A stretch of DNA of 64,000 nt, taken from NCBI GenBank assembly GCA_033297205.1, contig MU859252.1, forward strand, positions 1 to 64,000. The letters run 5' to 3'. The position numbers and the translations under genes were made by a program. Positions 41,841 to 53,199 of this stretch are shown one piece after another; within the stretch, counting starts at the first letter, position 1; every line of letters starts with the position of its first letter. The stretch is from Pseudoneurospora amorphoporcata (Eukaryota > Ascomycota > Sordariomycetes > Sordariales > Sordariaceae). The notes beneath the pieces are model-generated. The model was given only the letters and a program-made list of their open reading frames with translations. It did not search any database and was not told the origin of the DNA.

Positions 41841-42953
41841 CTAGAAACACTCTACCCCAGCAGGCGTACCGAACCATGTCCCTAACTCATCCACATTCTG
41901 GTCTTCTGAGGAATCCCCCTTGGCCATGAAGAAGTCGGTCAACTTTTGTGTCTCTTGGTCGTCCTCTTCCTCGGGCCAGTCCACCTTGACGGCTCCCTTG
42001 GTTTCCAACATGTCCTTTGCTGTTCCCCAAGAAAACCGGCATTCGGGACCCCAACCAAAAACAGGGTGCATGTTTTGCTTGAGCCAGGTGACGCATTTGC
42101 TGTCGGAGGGGTAGCCTGAGCCCCAGGCCATTGCCTCCTCTGCCTCCTCTTCATTCTCCCCCTCTGGCGACTCGCCCTGTGTTTGTGATGGTTCGTCAAC
42201 ATCCCTAGCATCTGTGTCCACCTTCGCCCGCTTCTCAGTCCCCGCCGGCTCGTCTTTTCTTTTCCTCTTGCGCATTTGCTTACTCCTATCGGCCCACAAG
42301 ACCTCCAGGGCAATATCCCTTGTAACCTTGGCCACCACGGACGCCGCCGACACCACGGGGTACAGCGAATCGGCCTTTTTGGCGACGGTAATCTTGGCCG
42401 TGGGAAAGACGCGTTCCAGCTTTTTCTGGTAAGCGGCCGGCTGTCCAATCGTGTCGATAAAGATATCCGTGACATTGACGCCGCGCTCATAGATGCCCTT
42501 AATCAGCGCAATGGTGGCGTCCATGGCTTGTTGGTTGAGGTTGTACATGTGGGATTTGCTCGCTTTGAGCATGCCGCTTGAGATGGACAGTGGGCTTAGA
42601 GACGAGGTTGCGTAGCCGCAGTTGTGGTGTAGGTCGGTTTCGGTGGTACAGAGCTCCTTCATCAGGGAGAGGCGGACGGCGGGGGTCAGGACTTTGGAGT
42701 CGTCGAAGCTGTGTTTCTGTTTTAAGAGCGGGTCGGAGAGGGTGAGTGGGAGGTAGAAGGCCGAGTAGACCATGGGGCCGAGGACGGGACCACGGCCGGC
42801 TTCGTCGACGCCGAGACAGCATGGCGTGTTGTCGGCGACGAGGTGGGCGGGGATGGGCGAGAAGTAGGTTTGCGAGGCGCCCGAGAGGAGGACGGGAGGG
42901 GAGATGGTTGGGGGCAGGAAGGGCCCGGCGTCGTCGTTTTGGGAGTCGGCCAT
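41841..42953 (-). CDS. Ribonuclease H2 subunit A
   Basis: Intronless gene of 370 residues. It is the catalytic subunit of the trimeric RNase H2, which nicks DNA at embedded ribonucleotides and degrades RNA-DNA hybrids in the nucleus. The signature GVDEAGRGPVLGPMVY places catalytic Asp50 and Glu51; further acidic positions lie in DIFIDTIG and KKADSLYPVVSAASVVAKVTRD. The SGYPSDSKCVTWL segment and FGWGPECRFSWGTAK are typical of the eukaryotic A subunit. A lysine/arginine-rich then acidic insert of about 60 residues (KRKRKDEPAG..., EGENEEEAEEA) lies before SGYPSD; insertion there is common in fungi and may carry a nuclear signal. The gene is divergent from the CENP-C gene, with about 440 bp between the starts. 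Confidence 0.95.
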   Translation of the reverse strand: MADSQNDDAGPFLPPTISPPVLLSGASQTYFSPIPAHLVADNTPCCLGVDEAGRGPVLGPMVYSAFYLPLTLSDPLLKQKHSFDDSKVLTPAVRLSLMKELCTTETDLHHNCGYATSSLSPLSISSGMLKASKSHMYNLNQQAMDATIALIKGIYERGVNVTDIFIDTIGQPAAYQKKLERVFPTAKITVAKKADSLYPVVSAASVVAKVTRDIALEVLWADRSKQMRKRKRKDEPAGTEKRAKVDTDARDVDEPSQTQGESPEGENEEEAEEAMAWGSGYPSDSKCVTWLKQNMHPVFGWGPECRFSWGTAKDMLETKGAVKVDWPEEEDDQETQKLTDFFMAKGDSSEDQNVDELGTWFGTPAGVECF

Positions 42954-43392
42954 TGTTATGGTTATGGTTGTTGATATCTGGCAGTAGGGAGTGGGATTGT
43001 TGACGGCGGGAGGATTCGGGATGGTGAGTGGACAAGAATTGGTGATTGTTACCTGTAGTTCTAGGTGGTTGTCGCAGAGAGAAAGTGGACGTTGGGGGGA
43101 CGCGACTGAGGTGGTACTTGGCCTCTAACGCGCCGACCAATGACAAGCTCCAGCTACCTTTTACTTACACAGTAGCTAGAGCCCAAGGTGTCCACCCTGG
43201 TCTCCATTGGCGGGCAACGGCACTACCAAGGTAGGTAACTAACTACCTCTACAGAAGCACGACATGCCCACCATCAACAACTGAATTTGGTATCTCCTCT
43301 TCCGCGGCGCAAAGGTCAATTAATTGTTGTCTTTGCACACAAGCCATCACCACCTGGCACCCATCGCGACGACAGACAACACCTCACCAAAC
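42954..43392. promoter_or_regulatory. Bidirectional promoter region between RNase H2A and CENP-C
   Basis: 439 bp separate two divergent start codons of genome-maintenance genes. No TATA box or named site could be assigned. ACGCG near 43098 and AACGCGCCGA near 43128 resemble the MluI cell-cycle-box core, which would suit S-phase genes; this is only an inference from short matches. Confidence 0.35.
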
Positions 43393-45953
43393 ATGGCGCC
43401 ACGACCGTCGGGAGCGCGGCGCAGTCTGTTCCCCGAGCCAGAACATGTCTACGAGTTGGGAGTTGCTGGCCGGTATGCGCTCACCATCATCACCTCCATG
43501 ACATTGAGAGACGAATACTAACAACAAACTGACTGTCCATTCAGCAAAACCGGTGTCACCCTCAAAGACTCGGGCATCCGCGACGAATATGGCATGCAGC
43601 CCCTCGATGATCTCTTCTCCTCCCCCCACAAACCGACCGGTGAAGACGACGAAGCCCAAGACGACCAAGACGGTGATGGCGCCTCGGAGGATGGCAGGGC
43701 CGACAGCGAGGATATGGACATCACCACAACCTCGGGAATCGCACCAGCTGCTCTCCTCAACGCCAACCCCAGCCGACTCCCTCTCCCCGTCAACCGGTCC
43801 CCCGTCAAGGTCGTCGTCAACTCGCCCGCGCGGAACCGTCTGATGGCGCGCAGCTCATCGCCCACTCGCGGATCCCTTGGTGCCAACAACAAGGAAAACT
43901 ACGACCGCGCCTCCTCTTCCCAGCCGGCCCAAGATATCAACACTGCTAGGCGGAGACTGGACTTTGAGGCTCTCAAGGCGGGTGCACGCTCCCTGTCTCA
44001 ACCGACTACGACGAACGGCATCAATGGGATGAACGGGTACCACGACCAAGAGGAGGAGGAAGAGGGGCAAGAGAGCGCTGCGGCGCCGGATGAGACTGAT
44101 GCCTTTATTGAAGAGTCTATGGCTATGTTGGAGGAGCAGCCCGTCGAACAGGAAGACGAGGAGCCAGAGGAAAGCCCCCAAGTTGTGTCTGCGCCCGCGG
44201 CCAAGAAGCAGCCTGGAAGGAAGCCCAAGGCCAAGGAGCCTTCACCAGCACCCGCGCCGGCAAAACGTGGACGGAAGCCTGCTACGTCTGTAGTACAAGA
44301 GGAGGAGCAGGAAGAAGAACAACAACAACAAGAAGAAGAAGAAGCAGAGGAAGAGCCAGAAGAAGTCGCGCCAAAGGTTGCTGCCAAGCGAGCAAGGGGG
44401 GCCAAGGGCAAGGCCGCAGCCGTGGAAGAAGCAGTTCCCGCGGCTAATAAACCAGGCAGGAAACGGCGGACCGTGGAAGAAGCCACTGCTACCGATGATG
44501 CCCAAGATTCCTCTGCCAGCCGCCAATCCAAGCGCCAACGTACCACCGAGACCGCACCAGCACCTGCTGCCAAGGGTAGAGGAAGGCCCAAGAAGTCACT
44601 CACCCCAGCACCACAAGAAGAAGAACAAGTCGACGAGGAACCGGAACCAGAACCAGAACCAGTCCAAGCCGCTCCCTCACGCAAAGGAAAGGATAGAGCC
44701 CCAACCCCGGCCGCCGAGCCCGTCAACGACAAGACCACCAAGGCCACCAAACAACAAAAAGGTGGTCGCAAGCGCCAGCCCTCTCCCGCCGCCGATGCCG
44801 ACACCTCCATTGCCATCCCCCGCGGTCCGCCCCTCCCCAAGTCGCGCGGCCTCGTCATCAACCGCCGCGAAGTCCCCGGCGACAGCAACGCCATCATCCG
44901 CACCCGTTCCGGCCGGCACTCGTTCAAGCCCCTGGCCTACTGGCGCAACGAGCACGTCGACTACGAATACCAAGAGGACGAGTTCGTCGCCGACCACGCT
45001 CCCAAGGCTTCTTCCTCCTCCCAGGGGTCCAAGCAAGTACGCAAGAGGAAATTCGTCCTGCCCACCATCAAAGAAGTCGTACGCGTCGAAGAAGAGCCTG
45101 TCGACTTTTCCCGCGGTCGCCGTAGTACCAAGGGCACAAAACGGAGCAAAAACGCAGGAGCCCAGCAAAAAGAAAACCAACAACAAGACCCCGCCCCTCC
45201 CGAACCCTGGGAACTATCCCCCGGCATCCTAGGCGGCGACGTGGTAACCTGGTTCCCCTCGCACGAATTCCACCCTCCCGCACTAGACGACGAAGTCGAG
45301 GTGCAAGAAAAACAGCTGGCCATCTCGGGCCGAGCGATTCGCACCCAGAAAGTCAAGGACGCGGCGTTCCGCTATGCCAAGACTGTCAACGAAGGCTTTT
45401 TCGGCGCCGGAGTGGTGGATCTACCGCCGGGAGCGGTCAAGAGGCCCAAGAATTCGCGGAAGATGTTCATGACGTTTTTTGTCTATACGGGGCGCGTCTT
45501 GGTGACGGTTAATGAGACGGTGTTTAGGATTGGAAGGGGCGGGATGTGGTTTGTGCCGAGAGGTATGTTTTTTTTTTTGTTTTTTTTTCGTGCTTTGTTT
45601 TGAAATTGTTGATGAGCTAAGCTAATGTGATGTTTGCGGCGGCTGTGTGTGTTGTGTGTGCACAAACAGGCAACTACTACTCCATCGAAAATGACTACGA
45701 CACACCCGCTCGCGTCTTCTTCTCGCAGGGGTGCGAGGTGCAGGTTAGGCCGTCGTCTGAGGAGGAGGGCGAGGAAGCCGGTGGTGTTGGTGTCAGTGGG
45801 GCGGAGAACTCCATGATGGGTAATACTTCGACTGCTGCTGCTGCTTCTTCTTCTTCTTCTTCTTCTTCTTCTTCTCCTTCTTCTTCTTCTTCTTCTTCTT
45901 CTTCTTCTTCTTCTTCTTCTTCTTCTTCTTCTTCTTCTTCTTCTGCTGCTTAA
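43393..45953 (+). CDS. Centromere protein CENP-C / Mif2
   Basis: Three exons (43393-43472, 43545-45562, 45670-45953) give 793 residues. CENP-C links CENP-A nucleosomes to the Mis12 complex of the kinetochore. The N-terminus VGVAGRKTGVTLKD through GMQPLDDLFSSP matches the Mif2 N-terminal block. The middle is long, acidic and rich in AT-hook-like cores (KRGRKP, KGRGRPKKS). The CENP-C motif RTRSGRHSFKPLAYWRNE lies at about residues 478-495. A cupin dimerisation domain follows (MFMTFFVYTGRVLVTVNETV, GGMWFVPRGNYYSIEND, ARVFFSQGCEVQV), crossed by the last intron. After the cupin comes an unusual Ser tract of about 35 residues encoded by a trinucleotide microsatellite. Assignment is strong; the first exon is short but joins in frame. 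Confidence 0.93.
45845..45943 (+). repeat. TTC/CTT trinucleotide microsatellite within the CENP-C coding end
   Basis: About 33 trinucleotide units, interrupted once by CTCC, read in the TCT frame as serine with a single Pro. Slippage would change the length of the Ser tract without a frameshift, up to the final Ala-Ala-stop. Confidence 0.9.
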
Positions 45954-46923
45954 ACCTCCCATGGATACTTCCCTATGCCTCTTTTGATTGATGGGCGAGT
46001 GGGACGAGTCGTCGGCGGTCTACCTAGGCATGAGGGGATGGATTGTCATACCGGTGTTGCTTGATAGGGCGTCATGATCTATCTATCTATATTACCCGTG
46101 TAAAGAAAGGTTATGACGACTCCTTTTCATTGGGCTTGTTGGGGTTAGTGCTTTTCTTTTTGTTATTGATGCTTTTGAGGCGTATAAAAGGGTTGCTTGC
46201 TTGGTTCGTTGCTTTTCTTTTCTTTTTCTCCTTTCTCTTTTCTCTTTCTTGTTGTTATGCCAGCTAGCTATGTAGCTTTGGGAATTTGTCGGATGGTTGG
46301 TCCAGTTGTCAGAGTACCTACCTACCTACCTACCTACTTACTTGGTCTTATTCTGGGGACGGGAGGCAGGGGAGGGAGGTAATCACGAATGTCACACACA
46401 CGTTGGTACACACAGCAACACTTCACAGAGTAAGGATAAGGTAAGATAAAAAGTTGGTAACTGTACTATACCTTCGTCTCCTACCTACAATAGTTGATGT
46501 TTCTTCACTTTCCATGCTTCGCTGTCAGGTACCTTACCAGGTAAATACGTACTTGCTCACTTACGGAGGAGGGGTTGTTCCAAAAATGAAGAGTGTGGAC
46601 TGGGTGCGGCTTTACTCTCCAGTCCTTTATTATATGCCATAGAATAGTTGTAGGTTGCCTCCCGTCGTTTCTGTTCTGTTCGTTGCTTTGTAATGGCATG
46701 TTCGTTGCTATGGCGTGTTCGTTGTGTGTGTGTGGTAGTGGACGGCCGACGGCATGATTGATACACATGGATGTCGTCGTGAAGACTGCAGCAAGGAATA
46801 ATGAATGGACTGGACTGTTGTTTATTGTGTGATGTGGCGATCAATGTAAACTTCCTTAACTAGGTACTCCACGGAACATATATCTTTCAGTCGCAGAACT
46901 TACGTACGTACGGTATTCTCACC

Positions 46924-46960
<37 letters not shown>

Positions 46961-47143
46961 GGAGAGAGCGAGCGGGGGAGCGAGTAACAAAAACCACCTA
47001 CAAAAAAAATATACCGACCAACCTCCCTACCNNNNNNNNNNCCCCGCCCCCCCCCCCCCCCCCCACACCGTCCTCCACCCTCCGGTGGGGGCCCTTAATT
47101 TTTTTTAGCCTTCGGTACACCAAAACTACATCAACAACCCCCC

Positions 47144-47181
<38 letters not shown>

Positions 47182-47947
47182 GGAGAGAGCGAGCGAGCGA
47201 GCGAGTATCCTACACCACCTACCTACCTACTATACCGACCTACCTACCTACCTATCTACCTATGATTGTTCTGCCGTGATTTCCTTCAAAAAATTCGAAC
47301 TAATAACACTACACGACACGACAACAATCGACAACTGAAGCGAGAGTGAGAGCACAAGCGAGAGAGCACAAGGGACTGGAGAGAGAGGAAGTGTTCCCGA
47401 GAACCTAGCCAGGCGGTACCTTAAGAGACAAAGGTAAGGGAAGGATTACAGTACAGTACAGTACAGTACAGTACAGTATTGCATGTAGTACTTATGGAAC
47501 GGAAGGGAGGTTGCCTCTCCCACACAAGCCACTGTTGAGGAAAGAGAGATACCTCTAGGTACCTAAGCATACAGCGGCTAGAGGTAGAGGTCGACGCAGG
47601 GAGCTGGCTGCTGGGAGGGTATCTTCAACTCAATGAAGAATGATTGATGGATGAGGATCGTCAGTGGTTCCGTTCCATTGTTAACTCGGTCGTGATGACA
47701 TCTTCTCACGGGACGGGACGAGCACGGGCAGCGCAGGCAATGAGGGACATGTACCGTAAGGTACATAGACGTTACAATGATGAATGAATGCATCGAAATG
47801 ATTGAACCAATGAACCAAAATGCCAAAAATGAAACTCCTATATCTAAACACAACATGTCATGATGTGACTTATGTTTATAAGATACCTTTCTATACCATA
47901 CCACACCCACCCAACTTATAGACACTGACTGACACTCCTACAACAAC

Positions 47948-47982
<35 letters not shown>

Positions 47983-48086
47983 TGATCATCCATCCGCTGG
48001 CTGCAACAACTCGTTACACTAACATCCTTTTTTCCCACCTTTTCACCTTCCTTACTACTTTACTTACTCCCTCTCAGACACACACC
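45954..48086. other. Intergenic, low-complexity, with an assembly gap
   Basis: No supported gene in about 2.1 kb. There are A-runs near 46926-46956 and 47145-47177, a C-run near 47047-47063, TACC repeats near 46318 and 47220, ACAGT repeats near 47450-47478 and an ACA run near 47942-47980. The 10-N gap sits in the middle. Confidence 0.5.
47032..47041. other. Assembly gap of 10 N
   Basis: Ten undetermined bases. Both sides carry the same landmark (a long A-run, then GTTTGGAGAGAGCGAGCG, then TATACCGACC and ACCTCC/ACCTACC), about 210 bp apart. This suggests that overlapping contig ends were joined without being merged. Confidence 0.95.
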
Positions 48087-50837
48087 CTAGATATCATCCT
48101 CAGCCTCTAACCCCGTGGCCCTCCTCTTGCCATTGCTATCCAGCGTATCCATGCTGATGCCCGTGTCAACTCTCCGGGCCTGCTTCGGAGGCATCCCCAA
48201 AGCCCCCCTGGCGCCCTCGTGGTTCTCCAAAAAGTCCCGCAGCTTGGCCTTGCCGATCTCCATGCCTTGCGTGGAAGCGGCGTTGGCCATTTGCATTATT
48301 GGCCCCAGGAGGTTGAGGCTGTAGGCGACGTAGGTACCGCCGCCGGCGAGGAGGAGGAGGAGGAAGAGGACGGGGTTGCGGAGGACTGGGGAGGTTTGTT
48401 AGTACGGTACGCAGGTTGAGCGGAGGGAACGAAGCGAGAATATTTATGGAAAGGGGGGGAAAAAAAAAAGGGCGAGGGAAAAGGGGGAAACGTACCCATG
48501 ACGAACTCGTTCCAACCCAGCACCAGCAACACAGCGTAGAAATACAGCGGCACCTGCGTAATACCCCCAATCGCGCTCCTCTTGGCCTCGACATAGACTC
48601 CATCGGCCATCTTCTTGAACCGCACCACCAAATCCTGACTCTTGGGCTCGCTCAAAATCGTCGTCTCTTCCTCGAGGGACTTACCCTCGTCCTCGTCAAC
48701 GCCGCCAATCGACGTCAAGTCCTCCTCATCGCCCACCTCGACGCCGTGCGGCTGGGGACCGACAAACTCGGCCAAGTCCGGAGGGGCACCGGTAGATGTC
48801 AGGCGGAAGCGGGATAGCAGCGGGACGAGACCGAGCGTCGACTCGCGCGCGCGCGTGTAGATGCCCTCAATGTCATCCGACGGCCGCCAGATGCGCGGCA
48901 CGCCGTCTTGGTCGTAGCGGAACTTGTCCTCAAAGTTCTCGCGCAGCTTCATGAGGATGTTGGACTCCATCACCTCTTCCTCGATCTTCTCGCGCAACGC
49001 GACCCAGGACTTGCGGCGGAGGCGCCAGAGGCCGACCTGGACTTCATCGTCGCTAGCCTCGAAGCTCTTGGCGCGATCGGTAAACCTGCCCTCGGCCTCG
49101 CCCACGATGCCCATGAAGGCCTTCCATACGCGATCCCAAATGTCTTTCTCGCTAGAGGGCTTCTCGCCAGACTCGGGGGCCCCCGACCCGCCCCTACCGG
49201 ATCCGAGTTTGTTGAACTCCAGCCCGATCGCGTCGCCGAGGCGGGACTTGACCCAGCGCTCTACACGGATGGCCAAGCGGCGCATCTCCTCCTTGCGCAA
49301 GCGCGCAGAGACTTGGTCGAGCTCCTTCTCGAAGATGAGGTACTGTGGCTTGAAGTTGGACCAGGCGACTCCGGGGATGGCAAGGGATTGCGCCTCCTTC
49401 TTGAACATCTCAAGCGTCTTGCTCTTTTGCTTCTCGACAATCTCGGCGAACTCGTACGTGCCGCCTTTTTGGCCCGCCTTGACAGCGTTGGTGACGGCTT
49501 CGGAGAAGGCAGTTACACCGGCCTTGTGAGCGGCAGTGAGGTGGGCTTGGTAAAGCGCCTTGAGGCGGACATCGATCTTGTCCTCGAGCTCGGCGCGCTT
49601 GGTGGTGTACACGCCCTTGTGGTAGCGGGAGGCCTGAGTCTCAAAGTTCTTGACGCACTTCTCGCGGGCTTCGGCGCCGATTTGGCCGAGATCGGGCAGG
49701 ACGGCGGGCTTGCCGGCGTGGGTGGACTGGGCCTGTTGTTCTTCGAGGGGAGAGATGGCGGCGTCAAAGGCGACTTGCACTTCGCGGGCAATCTCGTCAC
49801 AGCGGAACTGGGCAAGAAGCTCTTGTTGGGTGGGCAGGTCGAGATCCTTGTTGGAGACGATCTGGTCCCAGACACCCTCGGCGTAGATGGAGAGGCCGTC
49901 GGCAGGGATGCGGCGATGGTATTCGGGGAGGAAGACGCCGCCGGTGAATTCTTGGTCGTCGCTGGAATCGGCGTCCTTGTTGCGGTGGCCGGCGGTGAAG
50001 CGGGAGCCGAGATTCTGGACCTCGGTGATGAACTTTTCGGGTTGTAGGATCTTGTGCGGGAGGGCGGCAAAGGCGAAATCGAAGTAGTCCTCAATCTTTG
50101 AGTTTTCGAGGCCGGCGGGCTTGGAGATGGAGGACCAGATGTGGGTCAGATCTTGGATCAGGGTGTTGCGCAAGTTGGCGAGGGGGGTGACGCCAATGTG
50201 GTCGCGGATGACGAAGAAGAGGAGGGAGCGGGTTTGGTTTCTGAAGAAGCGTTGCCGTCAGCAAGTGAATCCTTTATAAGAGGGGTACTACCTACTGCTT
50301 ATCCTTTAGGAACAACTGCATGTTGACCTCAAAAACGGTCTTGAGCAAACCCATGTTTGCGCCCTGGTACAGACCGACCTGGTGTTCCCAGATGTTGACG
50401 ATTAAGACCTCACTCGTAGCAAGGGCAAAGAGGGCGCTCTTGCGCTCGAAGTCCTGATCCTCGCCGCGCTCGCGACCGTCGGTGCCCTCGACGTCCATGA
50501 CCAGGATGTTGTCCGCCATGTGTCCCTCGTTCTTGTTCTTGGCCATCCAGATGCCCTTTGTGGTCTGGCGCCGCTCCCTTTCGGACATGACGCTGAACTG
50601 GGTGCCGAACAGGTGGTTCAGGAGGGTCGACTTGCCGGTGGACTGGGAGCCGAAGACGGAAATGAGGTGGTAGTTGAAGCCGGCCTCGGCGACGTGGGTC
50701 TCGTGGAGGTATTCATTGAGGTTGGTGTTGTACTGCTTGTCCTCGTTGATGACCTGGATGCCGTGTTCAAAGTTGTGGGCGTTGCTGTCGGGCGACGAGC
50801 CGTTGCCGTTGTCGACGGCGGCGAAGTGGCCGTTCAT
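48087..50837 (-). CDS. SEY1: Sey1, dynamin-like GTPase of ER membrane fusion
   Basis: Exons 50296-50837, 48496-50240 and 48087-48385 give 861 residues. Sey1 (RHD3/atlastin class) tethers and fuses ER tubules into a network. The GTPase has G1 GSQSTGKST at residues 63-71, a threonine-rich switch (RRQTTKGIWM) and DVEGTDGRERGED at about 115-127. FVIRDH opens exon 2, followed by the long helical domain. Near the C-terminus PLYFYAVLLVLGWNEFVM and RNPVLFLLLLLAGGGTYVAY form the membrane hairpin, split by the last intron (110 bp). A charged tail ends LEAEDDI. The start was set at MNGHFAAVD, as in relatives; the frame is open further upstream to 51107 but that part is low complexity. Two displaced fragments of this gene lie at 238-480 and 38635-38757. 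Confidence 0.95.
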
Positions 50838-51828
50838 GGCTGGTGATTTATGTCCGTCCTTGTCTCTCGTATGATGCGCGTATTTGTCTGGGGTGGCGGG
50901 GGGGGAGATATGAGGATGGATACGACGGGTAGAAGGGGGGATACCAACAGAGAGAGGAGAGAGGAAGGGGAGGAAGAAGAAGGAGGAGGGAAGCGGTGGT
51001 GGTGATGATATTAGAAAGTTGGCCAGGGGGGATGGCCTGATGCTGTCGTGGACCACACACTCGGGACTATGAGGGTGGTTGGTATCGAGGTGAGTGCCAA
51101 CTGTCAAGCAGCAGGAGAATCGAGGCCCAAAGGTTTTCCGTCCAAGGGGAAGCTGTCAAGTTGGAATGGATTGGACCTTGGTTGCTCGCTTCTCAAATGG
51201 AGCTCTCACAGGATAACGATCATCGTTGCTGGTCGCTGCCACTCGCTGCCAGGGGACTGGCACCCCTCGGCGGCTGCATGACGTGCATTGAACAGCTGGA
51301 CAGCAGGGGAGATGGTCTGTGCGCGGCAACCTCTCCTTAACAATTATCGCTGAACGACGTCTACCCGTGCCACGGTGGGGGCGTGGCACGGGTAGATGAC
51401 ACTTCCACGTGTTGCATGTGAGACCAGCTGGCTTCTATCGTACAAATCACCGGCTAATCACTCTTCATTTAGTTATCAGTCTAGAACCTTTTCATGGATG
51501 GCCTGGCTTCTTTGCGAAATGCGATCATCAGGGGACAGCTTGCGACAGAGACTACTAACAGATTTTTGTAGTTTCATACTAGTGAATGCGTTAACATTGG
51601 ACCACGTTGCTTGTCTGTCTTTGGTATCTGCTCATTCAATAACTTGAGCGACTGGTCTCGTGCTCTGTCTTACATCAAGGAATACATGTTGCTCCAATCA
51701 TGGAAAAGGCCTGATCCAAAGACTAAGGTAACCACGCATGACCCTCTAGTCCTGTCTCTTCTCACCTCTGCTAGACGATGATTAGTGTCTTCCACAACGT
51801 TAGGTACCCATCACGTCCAACATTCCAG
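50838..51828. other. Intergenic: SEY1 upstream region
   Basis: Contains the SEY1 5' leader and promoter. GTGCCACG...CGTGGCAC inverted halves near 51366-51390 form a short palindromic structure around GGTGGGGG. No gene is supported. Confidence 0.4.
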
Positions 51829-52931
51829 CTACACATATTTCGCAATAAGCTTCTTCATAATGGACATGGCGCCTCCCCGATAGCCGCCTCCAAACAGCGC
51901 ATAATGGTTCAAATGGTGGTACCTATCACACATGATTAGTACCTATCTCAGGCCAGATCAGATCAGATCACGTCAACAACTCACAGCTCATACAAAGCAA
52001 CCCGATCCTCCCACTCCTCTTTCGGTTCCCCCTTGGGCACCAACTCGCCATACTCCTTCCAAAACCCGGCCTCTCCAAACCCACCAAACATGTTCATGAT
52101 TCCCAGCTCATATTCGGAATGTCCATAAACCGCCGCCGGGTCATACACCACCGCCTCAACACTAACACTCCCATCGTCATCAGAAAACCTGCCGCGTCCC
52201 TGATTCCCACTCCACAAATCCCCATGTATCAACACGGGCGTCACCTTCCCTATCGTCTGCTCCCCCAGAAGCCTAGGCACCACCTTGGAGGCGACAGTTT
52301 CCACCGCGTCGCTCAACTCTTTGTCCTTCCTGTTCCCATTCTTCTCCTCTGCTTTTCGGAGGATGTGCCGTAACCGGTTATCCGCATAAAACTCTGCCCA
52401 GTCCTCTTTCCAGGCATTATCCTGCTCCGTGGCGCCACAGTATGTCGGGACGGGGAACCCAAACATGGGCTTGTCGCCGCGGCCTTCGGGAATCGGCGCG
52501 GGGGTGGTGTGCATCTTGGCCAGCTTGGCCGCAAAGGATTCCCCAGATCCTGATCCTGTTGGACCGCTGGCGCGGGCGCTGGCGCTGGAGTGGACTAGGT
52601 CGAGGAAATCAGTCACCAGGAAATGCTGGTTAGAACTTGTAGAGGACATGCTCCCGTGGGCATAAGACCGTGGACAAAAGGACGGGAGGACAGAGTGGAT
52701 TGCATTCAGGGAGTGGTGTTCGCCAAGAAACATGTTGGCGGCGTCGGAACCGATGCCGGTTTTGACAAAGTAGACCTTTTCCTTTTCTTTTTCTTTGGTA
52801 ATGACACGGAGCTTGTAAGTGGAGGAGAAACCGGAGCCGCCGTGGGAGGTGATGCTGGCGGACATGGAGTCGGAGCTGGGGTCAAGGCCCAGGGCACGGA
52901 GAATGGCGGGGTCGACGGTGGTGCGTGACAT
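51829..52931 (-). CDS. Fructosamine/ketosamine-3-kinase family protein
   Basis: Exons 51985-52931 and 51829-51922 (62-bp intron) give 346 residues, slightly longer than the usual ~300. This family phosphorylates sugar amines on glycated proteins so that they break down spontaneously, a repair of early glycation. Visible kinase elements are SHGGSGFSSTYKL (nucleotide loop), VYFVKTG (Lys), FLGEHHSLNAI, the catalytic HGDLWSGNQG and the metal-binding VYDPAAVYGHSEYELGIMNMFGGF. Exon 2 supplies YHHLNHYALFGGGYRGGA and ends AKYV, which matches the family C-terminus and supports the intron. A Ser/Gly-rich insert follows LVHSSASARA. No targeting signal is seen, so it is probably cytosolic. Bacterial relatives share the fold. 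Confidence 0.92.
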
Positions 52932-53199
52932 TTTGGGTTACCGACATACGCTTGGTAAACGCCGTTGAACCGCTGAACGGGGCCGCTGAATATCGGAGTC
53001 CGGGAGCGGACGGAGGAGGGGCTTTGGTTCGCTTGGCGGCCGGCCGGGGAAGGACGGACACCTAGAGGTATACATGACGTCACGCGCCGAGGCTCGCAGC
53101 ACGAGTCACGCCGTTCCCCTTGCTTTTGTTGTCGATGATAATCGGGCTCACAGCCTCATCACCAAGGCGTACTGTTCCACGGTGAAGAAGCCACAGGCC

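Noticed and set aside
42954..43392. MluI cell-cycle box control of RNase H2A and CENP-C as a firm call
   Set aside because: The ACGCG cores are short and frequent in GC-rich DNA; noted only as a possibility in the promoter entry.
43998..44927. 309-residue minus-strand frame and 284-residue plus-strand frame within CENP-C
   Set aside because: Both arise from the GC-rich, repetitive middle part of the CENP-C exon; Ser/Cys-rich and Pro/Arg-rich low complexity only.
48908..50047. 379-residue open frame antisense to SEY1
   Set aside because: Shadow of the SEY1 exon 2 coding strand; no conserved motif and no intron logic.
50838..51107. N-terminal extension of SEY1 to 51107
   Set aside because: The frame is open upstream of MNGHFAAVD, but the extra residues are low complexity (Pro, Ser, Phe, His) and the family starts near the chosen Met.
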